Notes under the pieces: model-generated | Told to the model about the DNA's origin: nothing | The model's input: the letters and a program-made list of their open reading frames with translations, nothing else | Database searches by the model: none | Made by a program: the position numbers and the translations under genes | Part shown: piece by piece, positions 1-5,732 of the stretch | Layout of the letters: each line of letters starts with the position of its first letter | Position numbering within the stretch: position 1 is the stretch's first letter | NCBI GenBank assembly: GCA_964503455.1 | Contig: CAZCZR010000086.1 | Location: 1-6,053, forward strand | Length of the DNA stretch: 6,053 nucleotides | Source of the DNA: CAZCZR01 sp964503455 | Lineage (GTDB): Bacteria > Bacillota > Clostridia > UBA1381 | Direction: 5' to 3'

Positions 1-470
1 TGACAGTCACGACCTCGCCGATATTCGCGGTAAGCGCAGAGGGCGGCGCACTGAAAATAAATGCGGACGGCGATATTACGCCTGTGACCGATACAACGGC
101 ATTTGAAACTCCCGCAGAAGGTACGGCGGCGCTTACGTTTATGATGAACGGTGGAGATGACAGCCGTATTAAGATAACAAAGTATGTTATAAAGATTGAC
201 GGAATAAGCGACAATATTACGCCGTCAAAGACAGATATATACAACGGCGGCAATTATTATATGGCGCAAATATACGGCGACGGCATAACGATCGGCGAAA
301 CGTATAATTATACGGTGAATATAGATTACACCATTGATAACGGCAATGCTTTAGCATATACAAAAACCGGCAGCGTTTCCGCGACGCAAACCACTGCTGA
401 GAAGTCGCTCAAGCAGTACTTCTACACCTCGGACGGAGGCTATAACGTGGCGCTGTTCGTGTTTAACTGA
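1..470 (+). CDS. C-terminal part of a beta-rich, probably extracellular protein (5' end outside window)
   Basis: The frame is open from the left edge (first full codon at 3) to tandem stops TGA-TAA at 468-473, giving 155 visible residues. I treat it as the tail of a longer gene. The only in-window start worth considering, GTG at 84, has no ribosome binding site before it and sits inside continuous coding sequence. The residues are rich in Thr, Gly, Asn, Tyr, Ile and Val in alternating strand-like runs (for example YVIKIDGIS and YNYTVNIDYTI), contain no cysteine and no long hydrophobic helix, and end in ALFVFN. This composition fits an immunoglobulin-like or fibronectin-like domain of a secreted or wall-associated protein. 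No LPXTG sorting signal is present at the C-terminus. The family is not recognised, and the function cannot be assigned from this fragment. It is the last gene of its unit, because a strong terminator starts about 20 bp after the stop. Confidence 0.75.
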   Translation, partial: TVTTSPIFAVSAEGGALKINADGDITPVTDTTAFETPAEGTAALTFMMNGGDDSRIKITKYVIKIDGISDNITPSKTDIYNGGNYYMAQIYGDGITIGETYNYTVNIDYTIDNGNALAYTKTGSVSATQTTAEKSLKQYFYTSDGGYNVALFVFN

Positions 471-493
471 TAACGCCCATCCAAAAGCGGCAT

Positions 494-533
494 ACCGGCT
501 CGATTCCCGTAAAGGGGTTGAGCCGGTTTTTTT
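494..533 (+). terminator. Rho-independent terminator after the first gene
   Basis: ACCGGCTC at 494-501 pairs with GAGCCGGT at 520-527. The stem extends inward through G-U and C-G pairs to 507/514, giving about 14 pairs around the loop 508-513. Seven consecutive T (527-533) follow. This is a classic intrinsic terminator and separates the first gene from the MATE operon. Confidence 0.92.
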
Positions 534-567
534 GGTATAACGGGCGAAAATTTTCCGGATATATGTA

Positions 568-596
568 TTGACTGATAATTTTTGAGGTGATATAAT
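568..596 (+). promoter_or_regulatory. Sigma-A-type promoter of the MATE operon (extended -10)
   Basis: The -35 box TTGACT (568-573) and a perfect -10 box TATAAT (591-596) are separated by 17 bp. A TG at 588-589 makes it an extended -10 element. The predicted transcription start is near 603, which leaves a short leader of about 30 nt before the TTG start. A small dyad, TAAC-AC-GTTA (603-612), lies on the predicted start site and could be an operator. Confidence 0.88.
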
Positions 597-617
597 ATAA
601 GGTAACACGTTAACATT

Positions 618-634
618 AAGGAGGAGTTCAATTG
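618..634 (+). promoter_or_regulatory. Ribosome binding site that fixes the TTG start of the MATE gene
   Basis: AAGGAGGAG at 618-626 is a near-perfect Shine-Dalgarno sequence. Its GGAGG core (620-624) lies 7 nt before TTG at 632-634. The next candidate start, ATG at 650, would be about 25 nt from the core, too far for normal initiation, so the rare TTG start is preferred. Confidence 0.8.
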
Positions 635-1966
635 ACACAGGAAAACAAAATGGGTACGATGCCTGTAAACAAGCTGCTTATCACGATGTCGCTGCCGATG
701 ATAATATCGATGCTTGTGCAGGCGCTTTACAATATCGTGGACAGTATGTACGTCGCGAGGGTGAACGAACACGCTCTGACGGCGGTATCGCTGGTGTTCC
801 CGATACAGTCGTTCATGATAGCCGTCGGCGCGGGTACGGGCGTGGGCGTGAACGCGCTGCTTTCAAAAAGCCTCGGCGCGAAGGAGTTCCGAACCGCGAA
901 CAAAACCGCCAACATCAGCATATTTCTTGCCGCCGCAAGCTGGGTGGCAATGGCTTTAGTCGGCATTATCCTTGTAAACCCCTACGTAAACGCACAGACA
1001 AACGACCCGGAGATCGCCGAGTATACAAGACAGTATCTGCTTATATGTACGATATGCTCGGCGGGGCTTTTCGGTCAGTTTGCATTTGAGCGAATGCTTC
1101 AGGCAACGGGCAAGACCGTTTATTCCATGATCTCGCAGGCTGTGGGCGCGGTAATAAATATAGCTTTAGACCCTGTATTTATTTTCGGATGGTTCGGCGT
1201 CCCCGCTATGGGCGTCGCGGGAGCGGCAATAGCCACGGTAATAGGTCAGTGCATAGCGGCAACGTGCGCGTGCGTGTTCAATATAAAAAAGAACCATGAG
1301 ATAAAGCTTGATATAAGAAACGCTCTGCCGGAGGCTAAAATCGTCAAGCGCATATATTCCGTGGGTGTTCCGGCTATAATAATGCAGTCGGTGACCTCGG
1401 TGATGACGGCGCTTTTAAATATGATACTTATCACCTTCTCGTCAACGGCGGTAGCTGTGCTGGGCGTGTATTTCAAGGTACAGAGCTTTATATTCATGCC
1501 CGTATTCGGCTTGAACAACGGCATGATCCCGATCATCGCCTACAATTACGGCGCGGGACATCGCGACAGGATCACAAAAACCATGCGTTTTGGAGTTATA
1601 TACGCCATGAGCATAATGATATTGGGATTGCTGCTGTTCCGCTTCATACCGGACAAGCTGCTGCTTTTGTTCGACGCGTCCGACGGTATGCTGGCGATAG
1701 GCGTTCCCGCCCTGCGCACGATAAGCTTGAGCTTTGTATTCGCTGGCTTCTGCATAGTGATGAGCGCGACGTTCCAAGCTCTGGGCATGGGATTTTACAG
1801 TATGTACATATCCATAGGCAGACAGCTGGTAGTGCTTTTGCCGGCGGCGTTTATACTTGCAAAGCTCGGCGGACTTGACGCGGTGTGGTATTCGTTCCCT
1901 ATAGCGGAGATCATATCCGTGATCCTGTGCCTGGTATTCCTAAGACAGTGCATGAAGAAGATATAA
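632..1966 (+). CDS. MATE-family multidrug / cation antiporter
   Basis: This is a 444-residue integral membrane protein of the multidrug and toxic compound extrusion (MATE) family. The family exports cationic drugs or metabolites across the cytoplasmic membrane in exchange for Na+ or H+. Length and hydropathy fit the usual 12 helices in two pseudo-symmetric six-helix lobes (about residues 16-216 and 240-438). Family-typical stretches are ALYNIVDSMYVARV (31-44) in helix 1, LQATGKTVYSM (156-166), INIALDPVFIFG (175-186) followed by GVAGAAIATVIGQ (194-206), and in the second lobe PVFGLNNGMIPIIAYNYGAG (290-309) and FQALGMG (381-387). It most resembles the MepA-like MATE proteins common in Clostridia; this subgroup call is from memory of motifs, not a search. 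The TTG start is chosen on the ribosome binding site. It is first in an operon with the secreted stalk protein 26 bp downstream. The substrate cannot be read from the sequence, and no regulator gene is adjacent. Confidence 0.93.
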   Translation: MTQENKMGTMPVNKLLITMSLPMIISMLVQALYNIVDSMYVARVNEHALTAVSLVFPIQSFMIAVGAGTGVGVNALLSKSLGAKEFRTANKTANISIFLAAASWVAMALVGIILVNPYVNAQTNDPEIAEYTRQYLLICTICSAGLFGQFAFERMLQATGKTVYSMISQAVGAVINIALDPVFIFGWFGVPAMGVAGAAIATVIGQCIAATCACVFNIKKNHEIKLDIRNALPEAKIVKRIYSVGVPAIIMQSVTSVMTALLNMILITFSSTAVAVLGVYFKVQSFIFMPVFGLNNGMIPIIAYNYGAGHRDRITKTMRFGVIYAMSIMILGLLLFRFIPDKLLLLFDASDGMLAIGVPALRTISLSFVFAGFCIVMSATFQALGMGFYSMYISIGRQLVVLLPAAFILAKLGGLDAVWYSFPIAEIISVILCLVFLRQCMKKI

Positions 1967-1976
1967 CGCAGCGAAA

Positions 1977-1982
1977 AGGAGG
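1977..1982 (+). promoter_or_regulatory. Ribosome binding site that fixes the ATG start at 1993
   Basis: AGGAGG lies 10 nt before ATG 1993-1995. It places the start directly before a signal-peptide sequence. It also rules out the longer open frame that begins at GTG 1885 inside the MATE gene, which would put 36 extra residues before the signal peptide. Confidence 0.85.
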
Positions 1983-1992
1983 AATTATTACT

Positions 1993-3471
1993 ATGAAAAA
2001 ACGGGCATTACTTATCACATTGGGACTTGCGGCGGTGTTATCCGCCGGCACGGTATCGGCGGCGGAGGCTGTCGGCAGCGTCTACTCCACCGATATACTG
2101 GCAAAGGTGGACGGCGAGGCAATCCCGTCATACGCGCTTGACGGCAAGACGGCGATCGCGCTGAGGGATCTGGAGAATTACGGATTTTCCGTGGCATACT
2201 ACGACAGTATCCGCGCGGCGTATATCACAACCGGCAGAGCCGACGGCGAGCTTCATCCGATTGAGGGCGTGGAGCGCGGCAGGGTCGGACGTGTCGTCGG
2301 CAAAGTGTACGAAAGCGACATAAAAGCGTATGTGAACGGCTATGAGATACCGTCATACAATATAGGCGGCGCGCTTGTGGCTGCGATCGAGGATATTGCC
2401 GAGCCGGATGACGGCAGCGAGTTTGCCGAGATAGGCTATTCAAAAACCGCGCTTGCAAGCCGTTGGGACGGCGAAAGCCGCACGATCGAGCTTTTGACCA
2501 TGCCTAAGGACAACAGCTATGACGCGGCGCAATATGCCGCGAAGAATTACCTAAGCGTCGTGGTTGACGGCGACAGCGTTACCCTTGAGCCGCGTCCGTT
2601 TGCGGCATACAGCGCTTCCGCCGGCGGCGCCATAGGCGATCATAAATTCACGAGGCTTTATTACACAATGCCCGACGGCACACGCGAGGAGATCGGCATG
2701 GCGTATACGGATTACAGCGTGTCGCTTGATGAGGAGCCGAGGGGCGATGTGTATGAGGTTGTGGGCGCAAGGTTTGAAGAAGATCCGTGGCCTGCGTTTG
2801 TGTTTGATTTGGATAAGCTCTGCGCGCTTACGGCGGCATATCCCGGCGAGCCGGCAAGCGTTGAGGAGGAAACGGAATTTTGGCGAAACGGCGGCACAGG
2901 TCTGTGGGATGTGCTGGCGGAGCTTGACACGGACAAGTATACGCTGCTTTATATGAGGCAAACGGGACTTCCGCACGGAGGTATGTCCGAGCAGGTGCTG
3001 CGCCTTGACAAAGAGCCGCGGACGACAGCGACCGTATCCAAGGAATGGATGTACGCGCCGGAGCTGTACGGCGACACGCTGATGTATTTTTCGGGTGACG
3101 GACTGTATAAGCAGAATGTGTATTCCGACACTGCGGAGCGGGTATCGGCGGCGACGGACGAGAACATAGACAGCTACTTGAAAGAGCATTGGAACGTGCT
3201 ATACACAGGCAGCGACGAATACGGCAGCGGACGGACGTATGTTCTGGAAAAGGACGGCAATTACAGGATTTACTTCATCAATACGCTCGGCATATCGGTG
3301 CCGCATCGGGGCGCGATCAAGGAAGCATACGCGCTTGACGGCGCTGTCGCGTTCACCGCAGACGGCAGTGAATGGAGCGTGACAACGTCCTACGGCTATG
3401 CGGAGAATGAAAGCGATGAAAACAAATCTCGGATAGAAAGTATAAAAACCGGCGGCGAAAAGATAATCTAA
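1993..3471 (+). CDS. Secreted protein with two N-terminal stalk-type repeats, function unknown
   Basis: This 492-residue protein starts with a clear Sec signal peptide: basic MKKR, hydrophobic core to about residue 19, and likely cleavage after VSA (residue 23) by signal peptidase I. No lipobox cysteine is present at the cleavage site. Two related modules follow, 75 residues apart: residues 27-79 and 102-168. Each begins with the pattern VGxVYxxDIxAxVxGxxIPSY, then a GxxxxAxxD segment and a strand ending in Thr or Ile. This resembles the copper-amine-oxidase-N-terminal-like 'stalk' repeats found on clostridial surface proteins, where they bear no catalytic residues. The second copy carries an insertion (about 136-147, EPDDGSEFAEIG). 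Residues 181-492 are acidic, rich in Tyr, Gly and Asp and strand-like, with no motif I recognise; there is no C-terminal membrane anchor or LPXTG. It is likely co-transcribed with the MATE pump and probably acts outside the membrane, but a functional link is inference from position only. Confidence 0.85.
   Translation: MKKRALLITLGLAAVLSAGTVSAAEAVGSVYSTDILAKVDGEAIPSYALDGKTAIALRDLENYGFSVAYYDSIRAAYITTGRADGELHPIEGVERGRVGRVVGKVYESDIKAYVNGYEIPSYNIGGALVAAIEDIAEPDDGSEFAEIGYSKTALASRWDGESRTIELLTMPKDNSYDAAQYAAKNYLSVVVDGDSVTLEPRPFAAYSASAGGAIGDHKFTRLYYTMPDGTREEIGMAYTDYSVSLDEEPRGDVYEVVGARFEEDPWPAFVFDLDKLCALTAAYPGEPASVEEETEFWRNGGTGLWDVLAELDTDKYTLLYMRQTGLPHGGMSEQVLRLDKEPRTTATVSKEWMYAPELYGDTLMYFSGDGLYKQNVYSDTAERVSAATDENIDSYLKEHWNVLYTGSDEYGSGRTYVLEKDGNYRIYFINTLGISVPHRGAIKEAYALDGAVAFTADGSEWSVTTSYGYAENESDENKSRIESIKTGGEKII
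2071..2496 (+). repeat. Diverged tandem duplication encoding two stalk-type modules
   Basis: The encoded residues 27-79 and 102-168 of the secreted protein align with a 75-residue offset. Identical positions include V-G, V-Y, D-I, A, V, G and I-P-S-Y in the first 21 residues. The DNA copies have diverged strongly, so this is an old domain duplication and not a recent repeat. Confidence 0.7.
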
Positions 3472-3514
3472 GCTGCTTTTTGCCTCCGCCAAAGGGGCAT
3501 CATATATATTTGCA

Positions 3515-3551
3515 AAAACCGCTCTTGTCAGGGCGGTTTTAACGCTTTTTT
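3515..3551 (+). terminator. Intrinsic terminator of the MATE-stalk operon
   Basis: AAAACCGCTC (3515-3524) pairs with GGGCGGTTTT (3531-3540) through ten pairs, one of them T-G, around the loop TTGTCA. The T run is short (3537-3540) but is followed after AACGC by a second run at 3546-3551. A weaker hairpin, TGCCTC (3481-3486) with GGGGCA (3494-3499), stands just before it without its own T run. Confidence 0.82.
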
Positions 3552-3560
3552 CAAGCGCTG

Positions 3561-3589
3561 TTGCAAAACCCGCAAAGGCGTGATATAAT
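3561..3589 (+). promoter_or_regulatory. Sigma-A-type promoter of the small membrane protein gene
   Basis: TTGCAA (3561-3566) and a perfect TATAAT (3584-3589) are separated by 17 bp. TG at 3581-3582 forms an extended -10. The predicted start is near 3596, giving a leader of about 34 nt. AAGGAG (3616-3621), 8 nt before the ATG at 3630, is the ribosome binding site. Confidence 0.85.
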
Positions 3590-3629
3590 TAACAAAAAAA
3601 CAAGCATACAATAAAAAGGAGCTAAGCAT

Positions 3630-4013
3630 ATGATCATTACCGTACTCGCGTATGCCGCGTTCGCGGCGGGATATTTTTTCGCGTGCTTCGCGTGGGTGTT
3701 TTCAAGAAACTTTGAGCAAAAGCCGCGCAGCGTGTTCAGGCATATGTGCCGCTGGGGCAGGAATATAACCATGATATGCGGCGTATTGTCGGTGCTGTGG
3801 TTCGGCTCGGCGGTCATGACGTTAATCAGCCTTTTGCGCGCGGGAGTGAGCGCCGGCGAAAGCGTGTTTGTTTATACGCTTATATTCGCCATTGTGTTTG
3901 CCGGACTTGAGGTCATGTCATGGCTTGCTTACAGACGCTACAACAAGGCGATCGTAAATACCCTCGTCCCGCCGGAAAGCCAGTCCGGCAAGGGCAAACG
4001 CCGCCCGAAGTAA
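3630..4013 (+). CDS. Small three-helix membrane protein of unknown function
   Basis: The 127-residue product has three predicted membrane helices at about residues 2-24, 46-69 and 78-101. The first loop (RNFEQKPRSVFRHMCRWGR, 26-44) is strongly basic, the second (AGVSAGES, 71-78) is short and uncharged except for one Glu, and the tail (from 102) is basic, ending in GKGKRRPK. By the positive-inside rule this predicts N-terminus out, first loop in, second loop out and C-terminus in. Two cysteines lie in helix 1 and the basic loop (C19, C40) and one in helix 2 (C50), with no metal-binding pattern. I do not recognise the family. The ATG is supported by AAGGAG 8 nt upstream, and the gene has its own promoter and a probable terminator, so it is very likely real and monocistronic. 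It may be a lineage-restricted inner-membrane protein; no function is claimed. Confidence 0.82.
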   Translation: MIITVLAYAAFAAGYFFACFAWVFSRNFEQKPRSVFRHMCRWGRNITMICGVLSVLWFGSAVMTLISLLRAGVSAGESVFVYTLIFAIVFAGLEVMSWLAYRRYNKAIVNTLVPPESQSGKGKRRPK

Positions 4014-4096
4014 GACGGATTTGCAACAAAAAAATATTTTTCCTCCAAATTGTAAGCCTATGCTAACATTTGAAAAATTGCCCTCCCTTGTGTGTA

Positions 4097-4144
4097 AGAC
4101 GCTGTTTTTACGGCTGAAAAGTGCGCTTTTTATACAGCGTTTTT
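4097..4144 (+). terminator. Probable branched intrinsic terminator after the small membrane protein gene
   Basis: ACGCTGT (4099-4105) pairs perfectly with ACAGCGT (4134-4140), extended outward by A-T and G-T pairs, and is followed by T4140-T4144. Inside it a second hairpin can form: TGAAAAG (4115-4121) with CTTTTTA (4126-4132) around the loop TGCG. The long interior is unusual for a terminator. It lies 84 bp after the stop, and no better candidate occurs between 4014 and the next promoter. Confidence 0.6.
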
Positions 4145-4163
4145 AACAAAGTCATATTTTTGC

Positions 4164-4193
4164 TGAAAAATTTTTTGCAATTTTTCAAAAAAA
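4164..4193 (+). promoter_or_regulatory. AT-rich block with perfect inverted repeat just upstream of the gdhA promoter
   Basis: TGAAAAATT (4164-4172) and AATTTTTCA (4179-4187) form a perfect 9-bp inverted repeat around TTTTGC. Phased A and T tracts run directly up to the -35 box at 4197. The likeliest role is an UP-like element that strengthens the gdhA promoter, or a bent or regulator-binding site. As RNA it would be a weak hairpin only. Confidence 0.45.
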
Positions 4194-4196
4194 CAC

Positions 4197-4225
4197 TTGC
4201 AAACAATAAAAAGTTGTGATACAAT
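4197..4225 (+). promoter_or_regulatory. Sigma-A-type promoter of gdhA (extended -10)
   Basis: TTGCAA (4197-4202) and TACAAT (4220-4225) are separated by 17 bp, with TG at 4217-4218 giving an extended -10. The predicted start is near 4232, about 135 nt before the gdhA ATG. The architecture is the same as in the other two promoters of the window. Confidence 0.85.
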
Positions 4226-4231
4226 AAGTTT

Positions 4232-4348
4232 GCTGACCGAAACATTAGGGCTGCAGCGCTTTTGCGGGATAAATCGCTAAAGCGAAGGAGCCGCGGTCAT
4301 AGGCGGCGGAACGCGTTTTCCGCCGGATGCAGGGACATACATACAGTT
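4232..4348 (+). ncRNA. Structured 5' leader of gdhA, candidate cis-regulatory RNA
   Basis: The leader can fold into a closed multi-branch domain. An outer helix TGACCG (4234-4239) with CGGTCA (4294-4299) encloses an inner helix GGCT (4249-4252) with AGCC (4289-4292). Inside that lie two small hairpins, CGC-TTTT-GCG (4257-4266) and TCGC-TAAA-GCGA (4274-4285). A separate, strong 8-bp hairpin follows, CGGCGGAA (4304-4311) with TTCCGCCG (4318-4325). An alternative helix GCCGC (4290-4294) with GCGGC (4303-4307) would break both the closed domain and the downstream hairpin, so two exclusive states are possible. There is no T run after the hairpin and no obvious sequence pairing with the gdhA ribosome binding site, so the control mechanism is not evident. 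I could not assign it to a known riboswitch class by eye. Pairings are seen directly; the regulatory role is inference. Confidence 0.5.
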
Positions 4349-4357
4349 TAAGGAGGT
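4349..4357 (+). promoter_or_regulatory. Full-consensus ribosome binding site of gdhA
   Basis: TAAGGAGGT matches the complement of the 16S rRNA 3' end over nine bases. The AGGAGG core ends 10 nt before ATG 4367, slightly long but acceptable. It supports high translation and the chosen start. Confidence 0.85.
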
Positions 4358-4366
4358 TATTCAATC

Positions 4367-5713
4367 ATGTCATACGCACAGGACGTATTAGCACAGCTTA
4401 AGGAAAAGAACCCGGCCGAGCCGGAGTTTATCCAGGCGGCGACAGAGGTTTTAACAACACTGGAGCCGGTATTCGACAGGCACCCCGAATACGAGGAGGC
4501 TGCTCTTCTCGAAAGACTTGTTGAGCCGGAAAGAGTTGTCATGTTCAGAGTTCCGTGGACGGACGACAAGGGCAAGGTACACGTAAACAAGGGCTACAGA
4601 GTGCAGTTCAACTCGGCGATCGGCCCTTACAAGGGCGGTCTGAGACTTCACCCGTCGGTAAATCTCGGTATCATCAAGTTCCTCGGTTTTGAGCAGATAT
4701 TCAAAAACGCGCTTACAACACTGCCTATCGGCGGCGGCAAGGGCGGCTCGGACTTTGACCCCAAGGGCAAGTCGGACAGAGAGGTAATGTCATTTTGCCA
4801 GAGCTTTATGACGGAGCTTTCAAGACACATCGGCGCCGACACAGACGTTCCGGCGGGCGATATAGGAACAGGCGCAAGAGAGATCGGCTATATGTTCGGT
4901 CAGTATAAAAGACTTAAGAATGTATACGAGGGCGTTTTGACGGGCAAGGGCCTCACATGGGGCGGCTCGCTTGCAAGAACCGAGGCTACAGGCTACGGTC
5001 TGGTATATTACGCGGCTGAAATGCTCAAGGATCTCGGTACGGACTTCGCAGGCAAGACCGTTGCCGTATCGGGCGCGGGAAACGTTGCCATATACGCTAC
5101 ACAGAAGGCTCAGCAGCTGGGAGCGAAGGTTATCACAATGTCAGACTCCAACGGTTATATAATCGACGAGGAAGGCATCGACCTGGAGGCTGTTAAGGAG
5201 ATAAAGGAAGTCAACAGAGGCAGAATAAAGGACTACCTCAAGTACAGACCCAACGCGAAGTATGTCGAGGGCAGAGGTCTGTGGCAGGCTGTAAAGTGCG
5301 ACATCGCTCTGCCGTGTGCTACGCAGAACGAGCTTCTTCTTGATGACGCGAAGGCTCTTGTTGCGAACGGCTGCATAGCAGTTGCGGAGGGCGCAAATAT
5401 GCCCACGACGCTGGAAGCTACGGAGTACCTCCAGTCGAACGGCGTATACTTTGCACCGGGCAAGGCTTCAAACGCGGGCGGCGTTGCGACATCTGCGCTT
5501 GAGATGAGTCAGAACTCGCAAAGACTTTCATGGACGTTTGAGGAAGTTGACGAGAAGCTGCACAACATCATGATAACTATCTACAAGAACTCGGTAGCCG
5601 CTGCCAAGGAATACGATATGACAGTAGGCGGCAAGACAAACCTTGTTGCGGGCGCGAATATCGCCGGCTTCAAGAAGGTTGCCGACGCTATGATGGCTCA
5701 GGGCATCTGCTGA
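4367..5713 (+). CDS. gdhA: NADP-type glutamate dehydrogenase (hexameric)
   Basis: This 448-residue enzyme interconverts 2-oxoglutarate plus ammonium and L-glutamate in the cytoplasm; in the biosynthetic direction it assimilates ammonium using NADPH (EC 1.4.1.4). It is full length for the hexameric class (about 450). The substrate and catalytic residues known from the Clostridium symbiosum enzyme are all present at matching positions: K89 in GPYKGG, K113 in EQIFKN, K125 in PIGGGKGGSDFDP, D165 in PAGDIGTG, and the serine of EMSQNS at 381. The dinucleotide-binding fold begins near 230 with the fingerprint VSGAGNVA (234-241). The second strand ends in ITMSDSNG (256-263), which resembles the S-D-S segment of the NADP-dependent Escherichia coli enzyme more than the S-G-P segment of the NAD-dependent C. 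symbiosum one, so NADPH preference is inferred. The gene has its own promoter, a long structured leader and a terminator, so it is monocistronic. Arginine is coded by AGA in 15 of 16 cases, in contrast to neighbouring genes. Confidence 0.97.
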   Translation: MSYAQDVLAQLKEKNPAEPEFIQAATEVLTTLEPVFDRHPEYEEAALLERLVEPERVVMFRVPWTDDKGKVHVNKGYRVQFNSAIGPYKGGLRLHPSVNLGIIKFLGFEQIFKNALTTLPIGGGKGGSDFDPKGKSDREVMSFCQSFMTELSRHIGADTDVPAGDIGTGAREIGYMFGQYKRLKNVYEGVLTGKGLTWGGSLARTEATGYGLVYYAAEMLKDLGTDFAGKTVAVSGAGNVAIYATQKAQQLGAKVITMSDSNGYIIDEEGIDLEAVKEIKEVNRGRIKDYLKYRPNAKYVEGRGLWQAVKCDIALPCATQNELLLDDAKALVANGCIAVAEGANMPTTLEATEYLQSNGVYFAPGKASNAGGVATSALEMSQNSQRLSWTFEEVDEKLHNIMITIYKNSVAAAKEYDMTVGGKTNLVAGANIAGFKKVADAMMAQGIC

Positions 5714-5732
5714 TTTTAAAGAAGATAATGAT

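Noticed and set aside
84..470. A complete gene starting at GTG 84
   Set aside because: No ribosome binding site precedes it and the same frame is open to the left edge with protein-like sequence, so it is the tail of a longer gene.
1885..1992. Longer open frame for the secreted protein starting at GTG 1885 inside the MATE gene
   Set aside because: It would add 36 residues before an otherwise textbook signal peptide, and the AGGAGG at 1977-1982 points to ATG 1993.
2551..3189. Long minus-strand open frame of 212 codons
   Set aside because: It is antisense to the secreted protein gene, rich in Arg, His and Pro as expected from the reverse of this codon pattern, and has no ribosome binding site or recognisable motif.
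4257..4285. Paired hairpins as an ANTAR antiterminator target
   Set aside because: Such targets have two hexaloop hairpins with conserved A and G in the loops and an overlapping terminator; here the loops are TTTT and TAAA and no terminator follows.
4241..4299. Match of the gdhA leader to known riboswitches (ykkC-like TAGGG and GGGATAAA, TPP-like GGATAA and GCGAAGG, c-di-GMP-like CGC-AAGC)
   Set aside because: Each match covers only a few bases in the wrong context; the invariant cores of these classes are missing, so none was assigned.
4304..4325. Hairpin as an intrinsic attenuator before gdhA
   Set aside because: The stem is strong, but it is followed by GGATGCAGGG and not by a T run, so it should not terminate transcription by itself.
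4327..4366. Upstream ORF or leader peptide starting at ATG 4327 before gdhA
   Set aside because: No Shine-Dalgarno sequence lies before this ATG and the frame simply runs out of frame into gdhA; no run of regulatory codons is seen.
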